Of a stretch of 64,000 bases of DNA, positions 1 through 8,633 are shown one piece after another; position 1 is the stretch's first letter; each line of letters starts with the position of its first letter. The position numbers were made by a program, and so were the translations under genes. The notes below the pieces were generated by a model. The model searched no databases. It saw nothing but the letters and a program-made list of their open reading frames with translations, and had not been told where the DNA came from. Source of the DNA: Paenibacillus sabuli (GTDB lineage: Bacteria > Bacillota > Bacilli > Paenibacillales > Paenibacillaceae); contig NZ_JACXIZ010000043.1 in the NCBI RefSeq assembly GCF_014705605.1, positions 1-64,000 on the forward strand, in the 5' to 3' direction.

Positions 1-756
1 TCCCGTCGCTCCCGTCGCTCCTGCCGGTCCTGTCGCTCCGTCGGCTCCCGTCGCTCCGTCGGCTCCCGTCGCTCCCGTCGCTCCTGTCGCGCCCGCTGGC
101 CCCGTCGCTCCTGTCGGGCCAAGAGCGCCTGGAGCATCGATCGTCACAATAGCCGAGCCCGGCGTCACAAAAATATCCAGCGTGCTCGTCTCGAATGTCA
201 GATCCTCGCCCAAGGCAACAGTCGCAGTACCGGTCGGGCCGATTACGTTGAACAGCGCTTCTTCGGGATCAAACGTACCAGTTGGCCCGGTTGCGCCAGT
301 GGCTCCTGCGGGTCCGGTAGCTCCGGTAGCTCCGGTCGCCCCGGTGTCCCCGGTCGGGCCTGTTGCCCCGGCGGCGCCGGTTGCCCCAGTCGCACCTGTT
401 GGACCGGGCGGTCCGCCCGACGGCCCTGTCGGGCCAGTCGCTCCCGTCGGCCCGATCGAGATCGGGGTTGAGAGAATGCTCTCCAACTTTGTCTGGAGCA
501 GCCATTCTTTTTTGGTCAGATCGCGAATCGTGTCTCTGACACTCGAATTGACGGTCAGGATATCGCTGATCGTCGCAGCCGGACCTGACAGCCCGGGCAG
601 CGTGCCCAACACGTATTGCAGCTTTTCTCCTTCGGCGTTGATAATATGGCTGAGTCCCAGTTCCTCCAGTGCGATCGAGGAGAGCAACAGATTGACGGCG
701 TCATCCCTCGTGATCGTTATGACCGGGGTGATATTGGGGATGTTCGATTGTGACAT
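1..756 (-). CDS. Collagen-like spore-surface protein, 3' end cut by window edge
   Basis: Open reading frame of 252 codons without a stop, running off the left edge. Residues 1 to about 95 form a globular N-terminal domain (start [20 protein letters not shown]) that is clearly related to the two small proteins at 778-1119 and 2953-3279. After it come two Gly-X-X tracts, rich in GPT, GAT and GPA triplets, separated by about 45 non-collagen residues. This is the architecture of BclA-like exosporium or spore filament proteins, which trimerise through the collagen stalk and carry O-glycans on Thr. The start is fixed by a CAGGAGGT site seven bases upstream of ATG at 756. It is last in a minus-strand group with a glycosyltransferase, which fits glycosylation of the Thr-rich stalk. 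The C-terminal head domain is not in the window. Confidence 0.85.
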   Translation of the reverse strand, partial: MSQSNIPNITPVITITRDDAVNLLLSSIALEELGLSHIINAEGEKLQYVLGTLPGLSGPAATISDILTVNSSVRDTIRDLTKKEWLLQTKLESILSTPISIGPTGATGPTGPSGGPPGPTGATGATGAAGATGPTGDTGATGATGATGPAGATGATGPTGTFDPEEALFNVIGPTGTATVALGEDLTFETSTLDIFVTPGSAIVTIDAPGALGPTGATGPAGATGATGATGADGATGADGATGPAGATGATG

Positions 757-777
757 CGATAACCTCCTGTTCGTTGG

Positions 778-1119
778 CTAGACCAGTCCGCCTTTTCCCG
801 GCGTATGATTTCCCTCATGCAACAGCTCCAACACATGCTCGAATTTCATATAAAGTAATATTTCCTTCAGCACGACATCTTGCAGCGTTTTGCGAACCGA
901 GGCGTTTACCGCCAGCAATTGATCATGTCTGAGTGCCGCCGGACCCGTCGTTCTGGTATCAAGCGTGCCCAATACAAACTGCAGCTTCTCAGCTTCGGCA
1001 TTCATGATATGCGCGAGCGCCATTTCTTCCAGCGCGATGGAAGAAAGCAGCATCGTCGCGCTCTCGTCTCTCGTTACGGATATTATCGGGGTTATGTTCG
1101 GAATATTGGCTTGCGACAT
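778..1119 (-). CDS. Small paralogue of the collagen-like protein N-terminal domain
   Basis: Encodes 113 residues that align along nearly their whole length with the first 95 residues of the collagen-like protein at 1-756: NIPNITPIISVTRDES, then a helix with [23 protein letters not shown], then FVLGTL. The collagen tail is absent; the protein ends in a short His/Gly-containing tail. The start ATG at 1119 has GGAGGTG upstream and overlaps the 3' end of the glycosyltransferase gene by 28 bases, so the two are probably translated from one message. Proteins with this domain are found in spore formers next to collagen-like proteins; a structural role at the spore surface is my inference. No enzymatic motif is visible. 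Confidence 0.75.
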   Translation of the reverse strand: MSQANIPNITPIISVTRDESATMLLSSIALEEMALAHIMNAEAEKLQFVLGTLDTRTTGPAALRHDQLLAVNASVRKTLQDVVLKEILLYMKFEHVLELLHEGNHTPGKGGLV

Positions 1120-2255
1120 CCAGCCCCACCTCCATCAGTCGATGATCGCTCTCCCGACTCCAGGCGGGCGAGCGCTTCCTCAAGCTGCGGATAACCGTCC
1201 AGAGCACGTATATAAGCCCTTCTGGCCGCATCCGACTCGCCGCTATGCTCATGACAGAGTCCGATGTAATATTCCGCCAGGAAGCTGCCAGCACCCGCTG
1301 TCGTCAGGTGAACCGAATACCCCTCGCCCAATCGAAGACAAGTCTCAAAAGCCGCGAGCGCTGCTGCACTGTCTCCGCGCGCGAGTTGAACGATCCCGCA
1401 GTAAAAATGAAGATCGACATAGTCGGGATAGAGCTCGATCGCACGCTCAATCGCCGGCCACACGCTTCTCCAACTCCCCGATTCGAGCAGAGAGGCGTAT
1501 TTCAACTTGTATAGCAAAGACGGCGGGATCTGCCCGAGGCTCAAAAAACCACGCATCGCGGCATTCACTTGTTCGAATGCGCTCCGATAATCGCCCACAC
1601 GATACAGCTCTCCCGCCAGATGAAAGTCGATCCAGGGATCGTCGTTCCTCCTTTCCTTCTCGCCGCGCAGCAACGCCATGTTCCGTAGATGTTTTTGCTT
1701 GCCGGTCACTGCTTCGTCCATATAGCCGAAATGATGGACGCGGACCTCGGCCTCGCCGACCCGGATGTCGCCGGGCATCACCTCCCCGAAATCCAGTTGC
1801 TCGTGAATCCGGCCTTTGAACCGCAACCCGAGTCCGTTGCGCAATAGCCGATGGTGAAGCAGCTTGTGCGCGCGGTACGGGTCAGGCGGCTGAGCCCCAT
1901 AATAGTTAATCAGCTCGACGAGCATGACGGTCTCCTCGCTTGTTCGCAGTGCATCGCGCAGCCGCGCGCAATCTTCGACCTGCAAGGTCTCGTCTGCATC
2001 AAGCCATAGCACCCATCGCCCGCTCGCCTCCTTCAGCCCGTGATTGCGTGCCTCTGCGAAGTTGTTTTGCCAGGGAAAGTGCAGCACTTTGGCACCGGCT
2101 GCCGCGCACATTTGCGGTGTGCGGTCCGTCGACCCCGTATCGACGACGATCATCTCATCCACTGCCGCTCTGGCGCTTTTCAGACACCTGGCGATCGTCG
2201 CCTCTTCGTTTTTTACGATCATGCACAGTGACAGCAGCCGTTCTTGAGCTTTCAC
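1092..2255 (-). CDS. Glycosyltransferase family 2 with C-terminal TPR-like helices
   Basis: 387 residues. The N-terminal 110 residues carry the GT2 signature: LSLCMIVKNEEATIARCL, VVDTGSTDRT, then the DxD-type metal/nucleotide-sugar site in WLDADETL. The C-terminal half is helical with TPR-like spacing (AGELYRVGDYRSAFEQV and AALAAFETCLRLGEGY), as in SunS-type and spore-associated glycosyltransferases. It would transfer a sugar from a nucleotide donor to a protein or peptide. The start is GTG at 2255 with GGAGGTG six bases upstream. Its place between two collagen-domain proteins suggests that it glycosylates the collagen stalk. The acceptor and sugar cannot be told from sequence. Confidence 0.85.
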   Translation of the reverse strand: MKAQERLLSLCMIVKNEEATIARCLKSARAAVDEMIVVDTGSTDRTPQMCAAAGAKVLHFPWQNNFAEARNHGLKEASGRWVLWLDADETLQVEDCARLRDALRTSEETVMLVELINYYGAQPPDPYRAHKLLHHRLLRNGLGLRFKGRIHEQLDFGEVMPGDIRVGEAEVRVHHFGYMDEAVTGKQKHLRNMALLRGEKERRNDDPWIDFHLAGELYRVGDYRSAFEQVNAAMRGFLSLGQIPPSLLYKLKYASLLESGSWRSVWPAIERAIELYPDYVDLHFYCGIVQLARGDSAAALAAFETCLRLGEGYSVHLTTAGAGSFLAEYYIGLCHEHSGESDAARRAYIRALDGYPQLEEALARLESGERSSTDGGGAGCRKPIFRT

Positions 2256-2284
2256 GCCACACCTCCACAGAGTTCCGCCTTCTG

Positions 2285-2947
2285 TTACTCCCGTTTTTTC
2301 GAGCTGCGGCGCCGGGGCTTGCGGAGCTTGGCGCCTTTCCCGGTGAGCCGCACCGCCTCATCGGCGGCCCGATCGGCGCGCTCATATGCGCGCCGGGGCC
2401 GACCCGCGCCGTTCGAATTGCGCCGCGGACGCCAGACCGCGCTTTTTGTTGCAACCGGCGTCCAGATCCGCGCCGGGGCCGGCGACGCCGATGTTTTGAC
2501 TGCTGCGCCCTGCAGATCCGTCGCCTTGCGATACACACGGCGTTTTGTGGGCCCGCGCAGTGGGATTGTGCGAAGTGCGCGCATATCCGGATCGCGATCG
2601 GGACGCTTGCCGGCTGCGATGAGCACGCGCTGCAATTCCAAGCCCAAGCCCCGTGCCCGACGCGCATCGGCAGCACGCGCGCGCAGCACATCATCGGCTC
2701 GGTTCGAAGCCGCATAGGCTGCACGGCAATGCTCGTTTTTACGTGCGTAGTCCTCCAGCAGCCGCTCTAGCGGTTGCTGGAGTTGGCGCACCCGATGGCC
2801 GGCGTTGCGCGGCAATCTGACTTCCATGCCGCGCAAAAGGTCTGTTAGCGCGCGCATATAATGAAGGTACGCCTCGTACACGTCCGGCCACACCTGTTCG
2901 TCCAGATGCTCGATCTCCGCCAGCCAATCATCCTGCCGCGCCGCCAT
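2285..2947 (-). CDS. Hypothetical protein with helical N-terminus and very basic C-terminus
   Basis: 220 residues. The first 75 residues are acidic and helical (DDWLAEIEHLDEQVWPDVYE, then LHYMRALTDLLRGMEVRLP). From residue about 75 the protein becomes strongly basic and low-complexity, ending in RKPRRRSSKKRE. I chose ATG at 2947 because a GAGGAG site overlaps the stop of the upstream gene (2953) at correct spacing; the frame stays open to 3037 but those residues overlap the neighbour. I recognise no family. The location inside a spore-surface locus suggests a spore-associated protein, perhaps binding DNA or acidic polymer through the basic tail, but that is inference only. Confidence 0.6.
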   Translation of the reverse strand: MAARQDDWLAEIEHLDEQVWPDVYEAYLHYMRALTDLLRGMEVRLPRNAGHRVRQLQQPLERLLEDYARKNEHCRAAYAASNRADDVLRARAADARRARGLGLELQRVLIAAGKRPDRDPDMRALRTIPLRGPTKRRVYRKATDLQGAAVKTSASPAPARIWTPVATKSAVWRPRRNSNGAGRPRRAYERADRAADEAVRLTGKGAKLRKPRRRSSKKRE

Positions 2948-2952
2948 GCCCG

Positions 2953-3279
2953 CTACTCCTCTTCCTCGCAGTGATGTTCGTGGCCATGCGGCTCGCAGAG
3001 CTCCAGCGCGGCCTCCAGCTTGCGCAGCAGCAGCCACTCCTTCATGACGATCACATCAAGCAGCTTGAAGGTCTGATTGCCAATCTTCATCATTTCCACC
3101 GTGGAAGGATGGGAAGGAAATTGCAATCGCTCACCTACGAACGCCTGGATCTTCTCCGCCTCCGCATTCATCAGGTGAGAGAGTGCGGTCTCTTCCATCG
3201 CGATCGACTTGAGCAGATCGATGGCGACCTCGTGTCGGCTAGGCCGGTGGAGCTCCTCCGGTATATTGGGCATGCTCAT
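2953..3279 (-). CDS. Second small paralogue of the collagen-like protein N-terminal domain
   Basis: 108 residues beginning MSMPNIPEEL. It shares with the two proteins at 1-756 and 778-1119 the NIP motif near the start, the helix LLKSIAMEETALSHLMNAEAEKIQ and a second helix with VIVMKEWLLLRKLEAALEL, and ends in an acidic His-rich tail (HGHEHHCEEEE) that could bind metal. ATG at 3279 has AAGGAGG nine bases upstream; the longer open frame up to 3345 has no such site. It is the first gene of the minus-strand group and is divergent from the glycosyltransferase operon starting near 3505. Probably a structural spore-surface protein. Confidence 0.75.
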   Translation of the reverse strand: MSMPNIPEELHRPSRHEVAIDLLKSIAMEETALSHLMNAEAEKIQAFVGERLQFPSHPSTVEMMKIGNQTFKLLDVIVMKEWLLLRKLEAALELCEPHGHEHHCEEEE

Positions 3280-3504
3280 GGACTGGGGCCTCCTTAGCTC
3301 ATACTCTGCTTGGATGGACTTACGCGGGAATTCCCTGATTATCACTTCTAGCTATACGTACGGCGCACCAATTCGCATTATGCATGTCCGCTATATTTTT
3401 CGAATTCAGATTGTGGACTTCGCCTTCAATCTGTCATGTTGACAGCCGCGCTGAATATATATCGGGTAAGACAGCACCATGAAAGGATGGGGGAGCCAAT
3501 AGCA

Positions 3505-4617
3505 GTGATAAGCATTAGCCTGTGCATGATTGTCAAAAACGAAGAGGCCGTGCTGGAACGTTGCCTGTCGTCGGTTAAGGAGGCCGTAGACGAGATCATC
3601 GTGGTCGATACGGGGTCCGGGGATCGTACCAAAACGATTGCCGAGCAGCATGGCGCCCACGTGTACGACTTTGAATGGATCGACGATTTTGCCGCCGCGC
3701 GCAACACCGCCTTTGCCAAAGCGACCTCTACATACATCCTGTGGCTGGACGCGGACGACGTGCTCGAAGCGGACGACCTCGCCAAGCTACAGTCGCTCAA
3801 ACGCACGCTCGATCCATCCGTCGACTCGGTCACGATGCGCTACGATCTGAGTCACGACGAATTCGGCAATGTCACCTTCAGCCTGCGTCGCAACCGGCTG
3901 GTGAAGCGTAGCCGCGGCTTCCGCTGGATCGGCGCGGTGCACGAGTATCTGGAGGTCGGCGGCCACATTATCAATAGCGATATCGCCGTCAAGCACCGCA
4001 GCGCCGGCAAGGAGAAGGATCCCGGCCGTAATCTTAAGATTTATGAGCGCCGGCTCGTAAAGGGCGACGCCCTCACGCCCCGCGATCAATACTACTATGC
4101 CAATGAGTTGAAGGATCACGGCAGGCACAGCGAGGCCATCTCCTATTACGACCGCTTCATCGGCGGCGGAGCGGGCTGGATCGAGGATGTCATTTCGGCA
4201 TGCGGCAAGCTCGCCGACTGTTATCATGCGCTGGGGGACCGGCAGGCTGAGCTGGAGGCGTCGCTGCGCGCCTTGCAATACGGCGCGCCGCGCGCCGAAT
4301 TTTGCTGTCGCATCGGCTACGCCTTCATGCAGCGCAAGGACTACGAGGCCGCGAGCGTCTGGTACCGACTGGCGACCACGCTCGTGCCGCCCGCCGAGCA
4401 CCTGGGCTTTCACAATCCTGCCTGCCACACCTGGCTCCCGCGCCTGCAACTGGCCGTCTGTCTGGACCGGCTCGGACGAATCGCGGAGGCCAGTGTCTGG
4501 AACGAGCAGGCGCTGAGCTATCGGCCCGAGGACGCGGCGATGCTCGGCAACCGGACTTACTTCCTCAAGCGGCTGCAAGAGGAAGAAGCCGCGGCCGCTA
4601 GCGGCGGGCAGTCATGA
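3505..4617 (+). CDS. Glycosyltransferase family 2 with TPR-like C-terminus
   Basis: About 370 residues. The N-terminal GT2 domain has ISLCMIVKNEEAVLERCL, IVVDTGSGDRTKTIA and the metal site WLDADDVLEADD; the rest is helical repeats (RDQYYYANELKDHGRHSEAI, RQAELEASLRAL). It resembles the minus-strand enzyme at 1092-2255 over the catalytic part. GTG at 3505 follows GGGGGAG by nine bases and gives the usual N-terminus for the family; ATG at 3487 is an alternative six codons longer but has no spaced ribosome site. First gene of a four-gene plus-strand operon, with a 4-base ATGA overlap into the next gene. Likely role: building a glycan on spore-surface proteins. Confidence 0.85.
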   Translation: MISISLCMIVKNEEAVLERCLSSVKEAVDEIIVVDTGSGDRTKTIAEQHGAHVYDFEWIDDFAAARNTAFAKATSTYILWLDADDVLEADDLAKLQSLKRTLDPSVDSVTMRYDLSHDEFGNVTFSLRRNRLVKRSRGFRWIGAVHEYLEVGGHIINSDIAVKHRSAGKEKDPGRNLKIYERRLVKGDALTPRDQYYYANELKDHGRHSEAISYYDRFIGGGAGWIEDVISACGKLADCYHALGDRQAELEASLRALQYGAPRAEFCCRIGYAFMQRKDYEAASVWYRLATTLVPPAEHLGFHNPACHTWLPRLQLAVCLDRLGRIAEASVWNEQALSYRPEDAAMLGNRTYFLKRLQEEEAAAASGGQS

Positions 4618-6203
4618 CCGAGCGGCGGCTGCGCATCCTCGTCGGCAGTCCGGTCTGCCAGAAGCCGCAGATTCTCGCCCGTTTCCTGACCGGGCTGGCG
4701 CGGCTGCGCCAGCAGCGCGTCGCGCTCGATTTTTATCTGATCGACGACAATGAGGACCCCGCGTCGAGCGAGCAGTTGCAGGCATTCGCGCGCGCACAGG
4801 AGCGCGCTTCCATACTGCCTGCCGCCAGACAAGACCGCTACGTTCGCGATGAGCACACCCACTACTGGAATGAGCGGCTCGTCTGGAAGGTCGCGGCCTT
4901 CAAGGATGCCATCATCGCGCGCGCGCGCGAGCTGGATTACGATCATCTGCTGCTGATCGACTCCGATCTGCTGCTGCATCCCGATGCCGTCGAACGGCTG
5001 GCGGATACGGGCAAGGCGATCATATCCGAGCTGTTCTGGACGCGCTGGCAGCCGGATGCACAGCCGCAGCCGCAGGTCTGGCTGCAAGACGAATATACGC
5101 AGTGGGAGCAGCAGCGCGGCGAGACGCTGACCGCCGAGGAGCAGGGCGCGCGCTATGCCGAATTTATTGCCAGGCTCAATCAGCCCGGCGTCTATCCGGT
5201 CGGCGGACTCGGGGCTTGTACCCTGATCAGCCGCGGCGCGCTCCAAGCAGGCGTCAGCTTCAGGATGATTCCGAATCTGTCATTCTGGGGAGAAGATCGG
5301 CACTTCTGCATTCGCGCGGCGGCGCTCGGCCTGGAACTGTACGTAGATACCCGGGCCCCCGCCTATCATATCTATCGCGACAGCGATCTGGAAGGGGCCG
5401 ACGATTATCTGCAACGTACGGAGGCTTCCGGTGGAGCAGATTCGGCGGACACGGCCGGGAGTATCCTCCGCCCCTCCTTGATCCGTGAGCGCCCGACACT
5501 CACGCTGTCGATGATCGTGCGCGATGAATGCGGCCGCTATCTCGAGCGCGCGCTTGCGCGGCATCGCCGCTATGTCGATCAGGCGGTCATCATTGACGAC
5601 GGCAGCTCGGACGAGACGGCGCGCTTATGCATGGAGGCGCTAGGCGAGGTGCCGGTCACTCTGATACGCAATACGAACTCCCGCTTCGCCGACGAAGTGC
5701 GGCTGCGGCAGCAACAGTGGCAGGCCACCGTACGCGCCGGACCCGGATGGATGCTTAATCTGGATGCCGACGAATGGTTCGAGGACCGCTTTGCGGACGA
5801 GATACGCGCGATGCTGCTGCGTGACGACGTCGATCTGTACTGCTTCCGCTTGTATGACATGTGGAGCGAGACGCACTACCGGGAGGATGCATGCTGGCAG
5901 GCCCATCGGAGCTATCGTCCCTTCCTGCTGCGTCATCGGCCGGCATTCGACTATCGCTGGAAGGAGACGGCCCAGCACTGCGGCCGCTTCCCGGACAATA
6001 TCTTCGAGCTGCCGCACGCGCTCTCCGAGCTGCGTCTCAAGCATTACGGCTGGGCGCGTGCAGCGGACCGCGAGGCCAAGGCCGCACGCTACCAGGCACT
6101 TGATCCGCAAGCGCTCTTCGGCTGGCAGGCGCAATACGATTCCATCCTTGACGCGCAGCCGAATCTGCTGCCCTGGCAAGAAGAGCCGTCCGCCCTATTC
6201 TGA
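4614..6203 (+). CDS. Two-domain glycosyltransferase
   Basis: 529 residues with two GT-A type domains. Domain 1 (about 1-270) contains ILVGSPVCQKPQILARFL, FYLIDDNED and the metal site LLLIDSDLLLHPDAV, then GGLGACTLISR and FWGEDRHFC, a layout seen in processive or initiating transferases. Domain 2 (about 290-529) begins LTLSMIVRDECGRYLERAL with VIIDDGSSDETARLC and MLNLDADEWFED, a typical GT2 core. Two active sites in one chain suggest addition of two successive sugars. Its ATG overlaps the stop of the preceding gene (ATGA), so translation is coupled. The acceptor is unknown. Confidence 0.8.
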   Translation: MTERRLRILVGSPVCQKPQILARFLTGLARLRQQRVALDFYLIDDNEDPASSEQLQAFARAQERASILPAARQDRYVRDEHTHYWNERLVWKVAAFKDAIIARARELDYDHLLLIDSDLLLHPDAVERLADTGKAIISELFWTRWQPDAQPQPQVWLQDEYTQWEQQRGETLTAEEQGARYAEFIARLNQPGVYPVGGLGACTLISRGALQAGVSFRMIPNLSFWGEDRHFCIRAAALGLELYVDTRAPAYHIYRDSDLEGADDYLQRTEASGGADSADTAGSILRPSLIRERPTLTLSMIVRDECGRYLERALARHRRYVDQAVIIDDGSSDETARLCMEALGEVPVTLIRNTNSRFADEVRLRQQQWQATVRAGPGWMLNLDADEWFEDRFADEIRAMLLRDDVDLYCFRLYDMWSETHYREDACWQAHRSYRPFLLRHRPAFDYRWKETAQHCGRFPDNIFELPHALSELRLKHYGWARAADREAKAARYQALDPQALFGWQAQYDSILDAQPNLLPWQEEPSALF

Positions 6204-6218
6204 GGAGGTGAACCCGTC

Positions 6219-7067
6219 ATGAAGGTCGTTCATACGCTGCCGCTCCTCATTCGCGAGCAACATCGGCAATTCGATCTGGAGATGGCGCTGTCCGCGCTGA
6301 CAACGCTGGCCCGCTCAGGCGAGCGCCGCGTCGTGCTGTACAATCAGGGCAGTCTGCCCAATGAAGAGCTCGATGCCATCACCGTCGCCGCCGGCGTCGA
6401 AGCGGTCGTACTCGGCAGCGGCGTCAACATCGGCATCGCTCAGGCGCGCCAAGCCTGCTTCGACTACATCTGGTCGCACCTGCCGCAGACGGCCTATATC
6501 TCCGAGGTGCACGTCGACATGCTCTTCCCGCCGAGCTGGCATGCGCCGCTTATCGACTATCTCGAACGCAGCGGGGAGCCGATGGCTTGCCCCGGCATCC
6601 TGACCGCGAGCGGAGAGCTGCAGCCGCTCGGCGAATGGATCCCGCCGCCCCCGGATGCCCCGGCGATACTCGAGCGGCTGGCGGAGCTGCCCCGCAGCGG
6701 CGTGCGAGCGGGCTTCGTGCACCCCGTCATTCATCGTGCGGCTGCGCTGCGCGCGGTCGGCGGTTATCCGGTGCGAGAGATGCCAGGCAAGCAAGGCTAC
6801 GAGGATGACGCCCTGCTGCTTGCCTACCATTATTACATGGGCACGCGCGTCGATTGGCGGCCCGTCTGCGTGCTCGGCAGTTGGGTCTATCATGCGACGA
6901 TGGCGCAGCGGATGTCGCTGCCGGGCAAGGAAGCGGAATTTCAGGTCAACGAGCGGGCGCTCGTACGCCAGTACGGCGTGCAGGGACTACGCCGACTCGA
7001 GCATATTCACGGGCGCCCCGCGGCATTCGCGCATCTGGGCGACCCGGATCGGGGGAATGAAGGTTGA
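6219..7067 (+). CDS. GT-A type glycosyltransferase-like protein
   Basis: 282 residues, divergent from the other transferases of the operon. It starts KVVHTLPLLIREQHRQF, has a nucleotide-binding-like stretch VVLYNQGSLPNEELDAI, VNIGIAQARQACFDYI typical of GT2-like folds, an EVHVDMLFPPSW motif where a DxD would be expected (D at HVD), and a late GYEDDALLLAYHYYMG segment resembling the catalytic-base ED region. A clear TGAGGAGGTGA site sits ahead of ATG 6219, 15 bases after the upstream stop. Probably a third glycosyltransferase of the spore-surface glycan pathway; the fold assignment is inferred from motifs. Confidence 0.65.
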   Translation: MKVVHTLPLLIREQHRQFDLEMALSALTTLARSGERRVVLYNQGSLPNEELDAITVAAGVEAVVLGSGVNIGIAQARQACFDYIWSHLPQTAYISEVHVDMLFPPSWHAPLIDYLERSGEPMACPGILTASGELQPLGEWIPPPPDAPAILERLAELPRSGVRAGFVHPVIHRAAALRAVGGYPVREMPGKQGYEDDALLLAYHYYMGTRVDWRPVCVLGSWVYHATMAQRMSLPGKEAEFQVNERALVRQYGVQGLRRLEHIHGRPAAFAHLGDPDRGNEG

Positions 7068-8620
7068 CAAGTGCACAAGCGCAAAAAGAAGTGTGGGATC
7101 GGCTTTGGTCCAATGGAGTCAATTACAGCTGGGACGCGCTGAGTCAGACGATCTACGACAAGTTGCAAGCTATCGTCGGAGAGCCGGAAGGACGAAGCTT
7201 CCTGGAAGCGGGATCAGGGACCGGCAAAATCTCGCTAAGACTCGGACGCGAGGGCGCAACTGTGTTGCTCGTCGATTATTCCGAGCAGGCGATCGACAAT
7301 AGCCGCGGCGCCTTCGCGCGCGCCGGCGTGCGGGCATCCTTCGTGCAATCGGATATCCGCAGCATTCCACTGCCGGACGCAGCCGTCGACGTCGCCTGGA
7401 ATGCCGGCGTGCTGGAGCATTTCGACGACACCGAGAAGGTCAGGATTGTACGGGAGATGGCCCGCGTGACCAAGCCCGGCGGTCACGTGATCATCCTGAC
7501 GCCCTGCGCCGCGTGCCTGCCGTACCGGATCGGCAAAGCCTATGCCGAGCAGCAGGGCAGCTGGCCTTACGGCATCGAGAATCCCGTCGCCTCGCTCGGC
7601 GACGTATGTGCAGCCGGCGGCGTGGAGCTGATCGAGGAATCCAGCATCGGCTTTACCGACGGACTGGCTTTTCTCGACTTTATCGGCGGCGCTCAGCCGG
7701 TCAAGCAGGCGTTACAGGAATGGTATGCCGAGCTGTCGGAGGAAGAGCGGTCCGCCTTCCCGGGCTACCTGCTCGTGAGTGCGGCGCGCACGCCGATCGC
7801 CGCGGAGCGAGCTGACGAACCGTCGGCTGCGACGGAGCAAGCGCCGAGGCCGGACGCGAAGACGCAAAGGGCGGATGAGCCGATCGCAGAGGGCTCCTCC
7901 CTGCCAGATCAGACTGCGGCTTCGCGCGCCGAGGCCGCCCTACGCGGGCTCGCTCTCAGCGAAGCGCTGGAGCGCCTGCGGGAGGTGCAGGAGACGTTGA
8001 GCCGTTACCATAAAGCGCGCGCGGGGGGCAGTCACTACCTGGAGGCCTATCGCGAGCAGGAAGCTTCATACTGGCTGCCGCTGCTCCCGATCCTCGACGC
8101 CCTGCTCGCCCGTCCCGGCGCGCGCGTCCTGGACGTCGGCGCGGCCTACGGCACCTTGATCCTGTACAGCGCGCTGGCCGGCGCCTCCTGCCGCGCCGTC
8201 GATACGACCGACGCCTACTGGTCGCCGGAGCTGGAGCGCGAGCACGGGATCGGCTGGTCGCGCTGCAATATCGAGGCCGACGAGCTGCCGGGCGACGAGC
8301 CTTGTGACATCATCTTGTTCACCGAGGTGCTGGAGCAGCTGCGCTACAATCCGATTCCAGTCCTCCGCAAGCTGACGGATCGGCTGACGCCCGGCGGCAG
8401 TCTGCTCCTCTCGACGCCGTGGAAGCGATATTTCGCGCCGAATCAAGCGTCTCCCGACCTGCTCGAGATGCCGCTCTATTCCGCTGACACGCCGCCGGAG
8501 ACGATAGGCAAATTCTACAGCAGCGACGAACTGTACGCCCTGGCCGGAGCGTGCGGCCTCGCTGTGCCGACCCTGCAGATCTACAACGGCCGCCTGTTGG
8601 CCTGGCTCAAAAAGGCGTAG
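7064..8620 (+). CDS. Double SAM-dependent methyltransferase
   Basis: 518 residues with two class I methyltransferase domains. Domain 1 (about 5-240) has motif I FLEAGSGTGKISLRL, VLLVDYSEQAI and NAGVLEHFDD. A charged, low-complexity linker (about 245-300) follows. Domain 2 (about 305-518) has VLDVGAAYGTLILYSAL and IILFTEVLEQL. Start is TTG at 7064 overlapping the upstream TGA, with GGGGGAATGAAGG before it. It closes the glycosyltransferase operon, so methylation of a sugar (as in the O-methylated terminal sugars of exosporium glycans) is a reasonable guess. Convergent with the gene ending at 8634. Confidence 0.8.
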   Translation: MTSAQAQKEVWDRLWSNGVNYSWDALSQTIYDKLQAIVGEPEGRSFLEAGSGTGKISLRLGREGATVLLVDYSEQAIDNSRGAFARAGVRASFVQSDIRSIPLPDAAVDVAWNAGVLEHFDDTEKVRIVREMARVTKPGGHVIILTPCAACLPYRIGKAYAEQQGSWPYGIENPVASLGDVCAAGGVELIEESSIGFTDGLAFLDFIGGAQPVKQALQEWYAELSEEERSAFPGYLLVSAARTPIAAERADEPSAATEQAPRPDAKTQRADEPIAEGSSLPDQTAASRAEAALRGLALSEALERLREVQETLSRYHKARAGGSHYLEAYREQEASYWLPLLPILDALLARPGARVLDVGAAYGTLILYSALAGASCRAVDTTDAYWSPELEREHGIGWSRCNIEADELPGDEPCDIILFTEVLEQLRYNPIPVLRKLTDRLTPGGSLLLSTPWKRYFAPNQASPDLLEMPLYSADTPPETIGKFYSSDELYALAGACGLAVPTLQIYNGRLLAWLKKA

Positions 8621-8633
8621 CGCTGCAAAAAAC

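Noticed and set aside
182-781. Pro/Val/Ala-rich plus-strand frame at the left edge
   Set aside because: It is the complement of the collagen-like Gly-X-X codons; the minus strand has the ribosome site, start and homologous N-terminal domain.
2155-2724. Minus-strand frame overlapping the glycosyltransferase start and the basic protein
   Set aside because: It covers the well-marked start of the gene at 2255 and has no ribosome site or domain.
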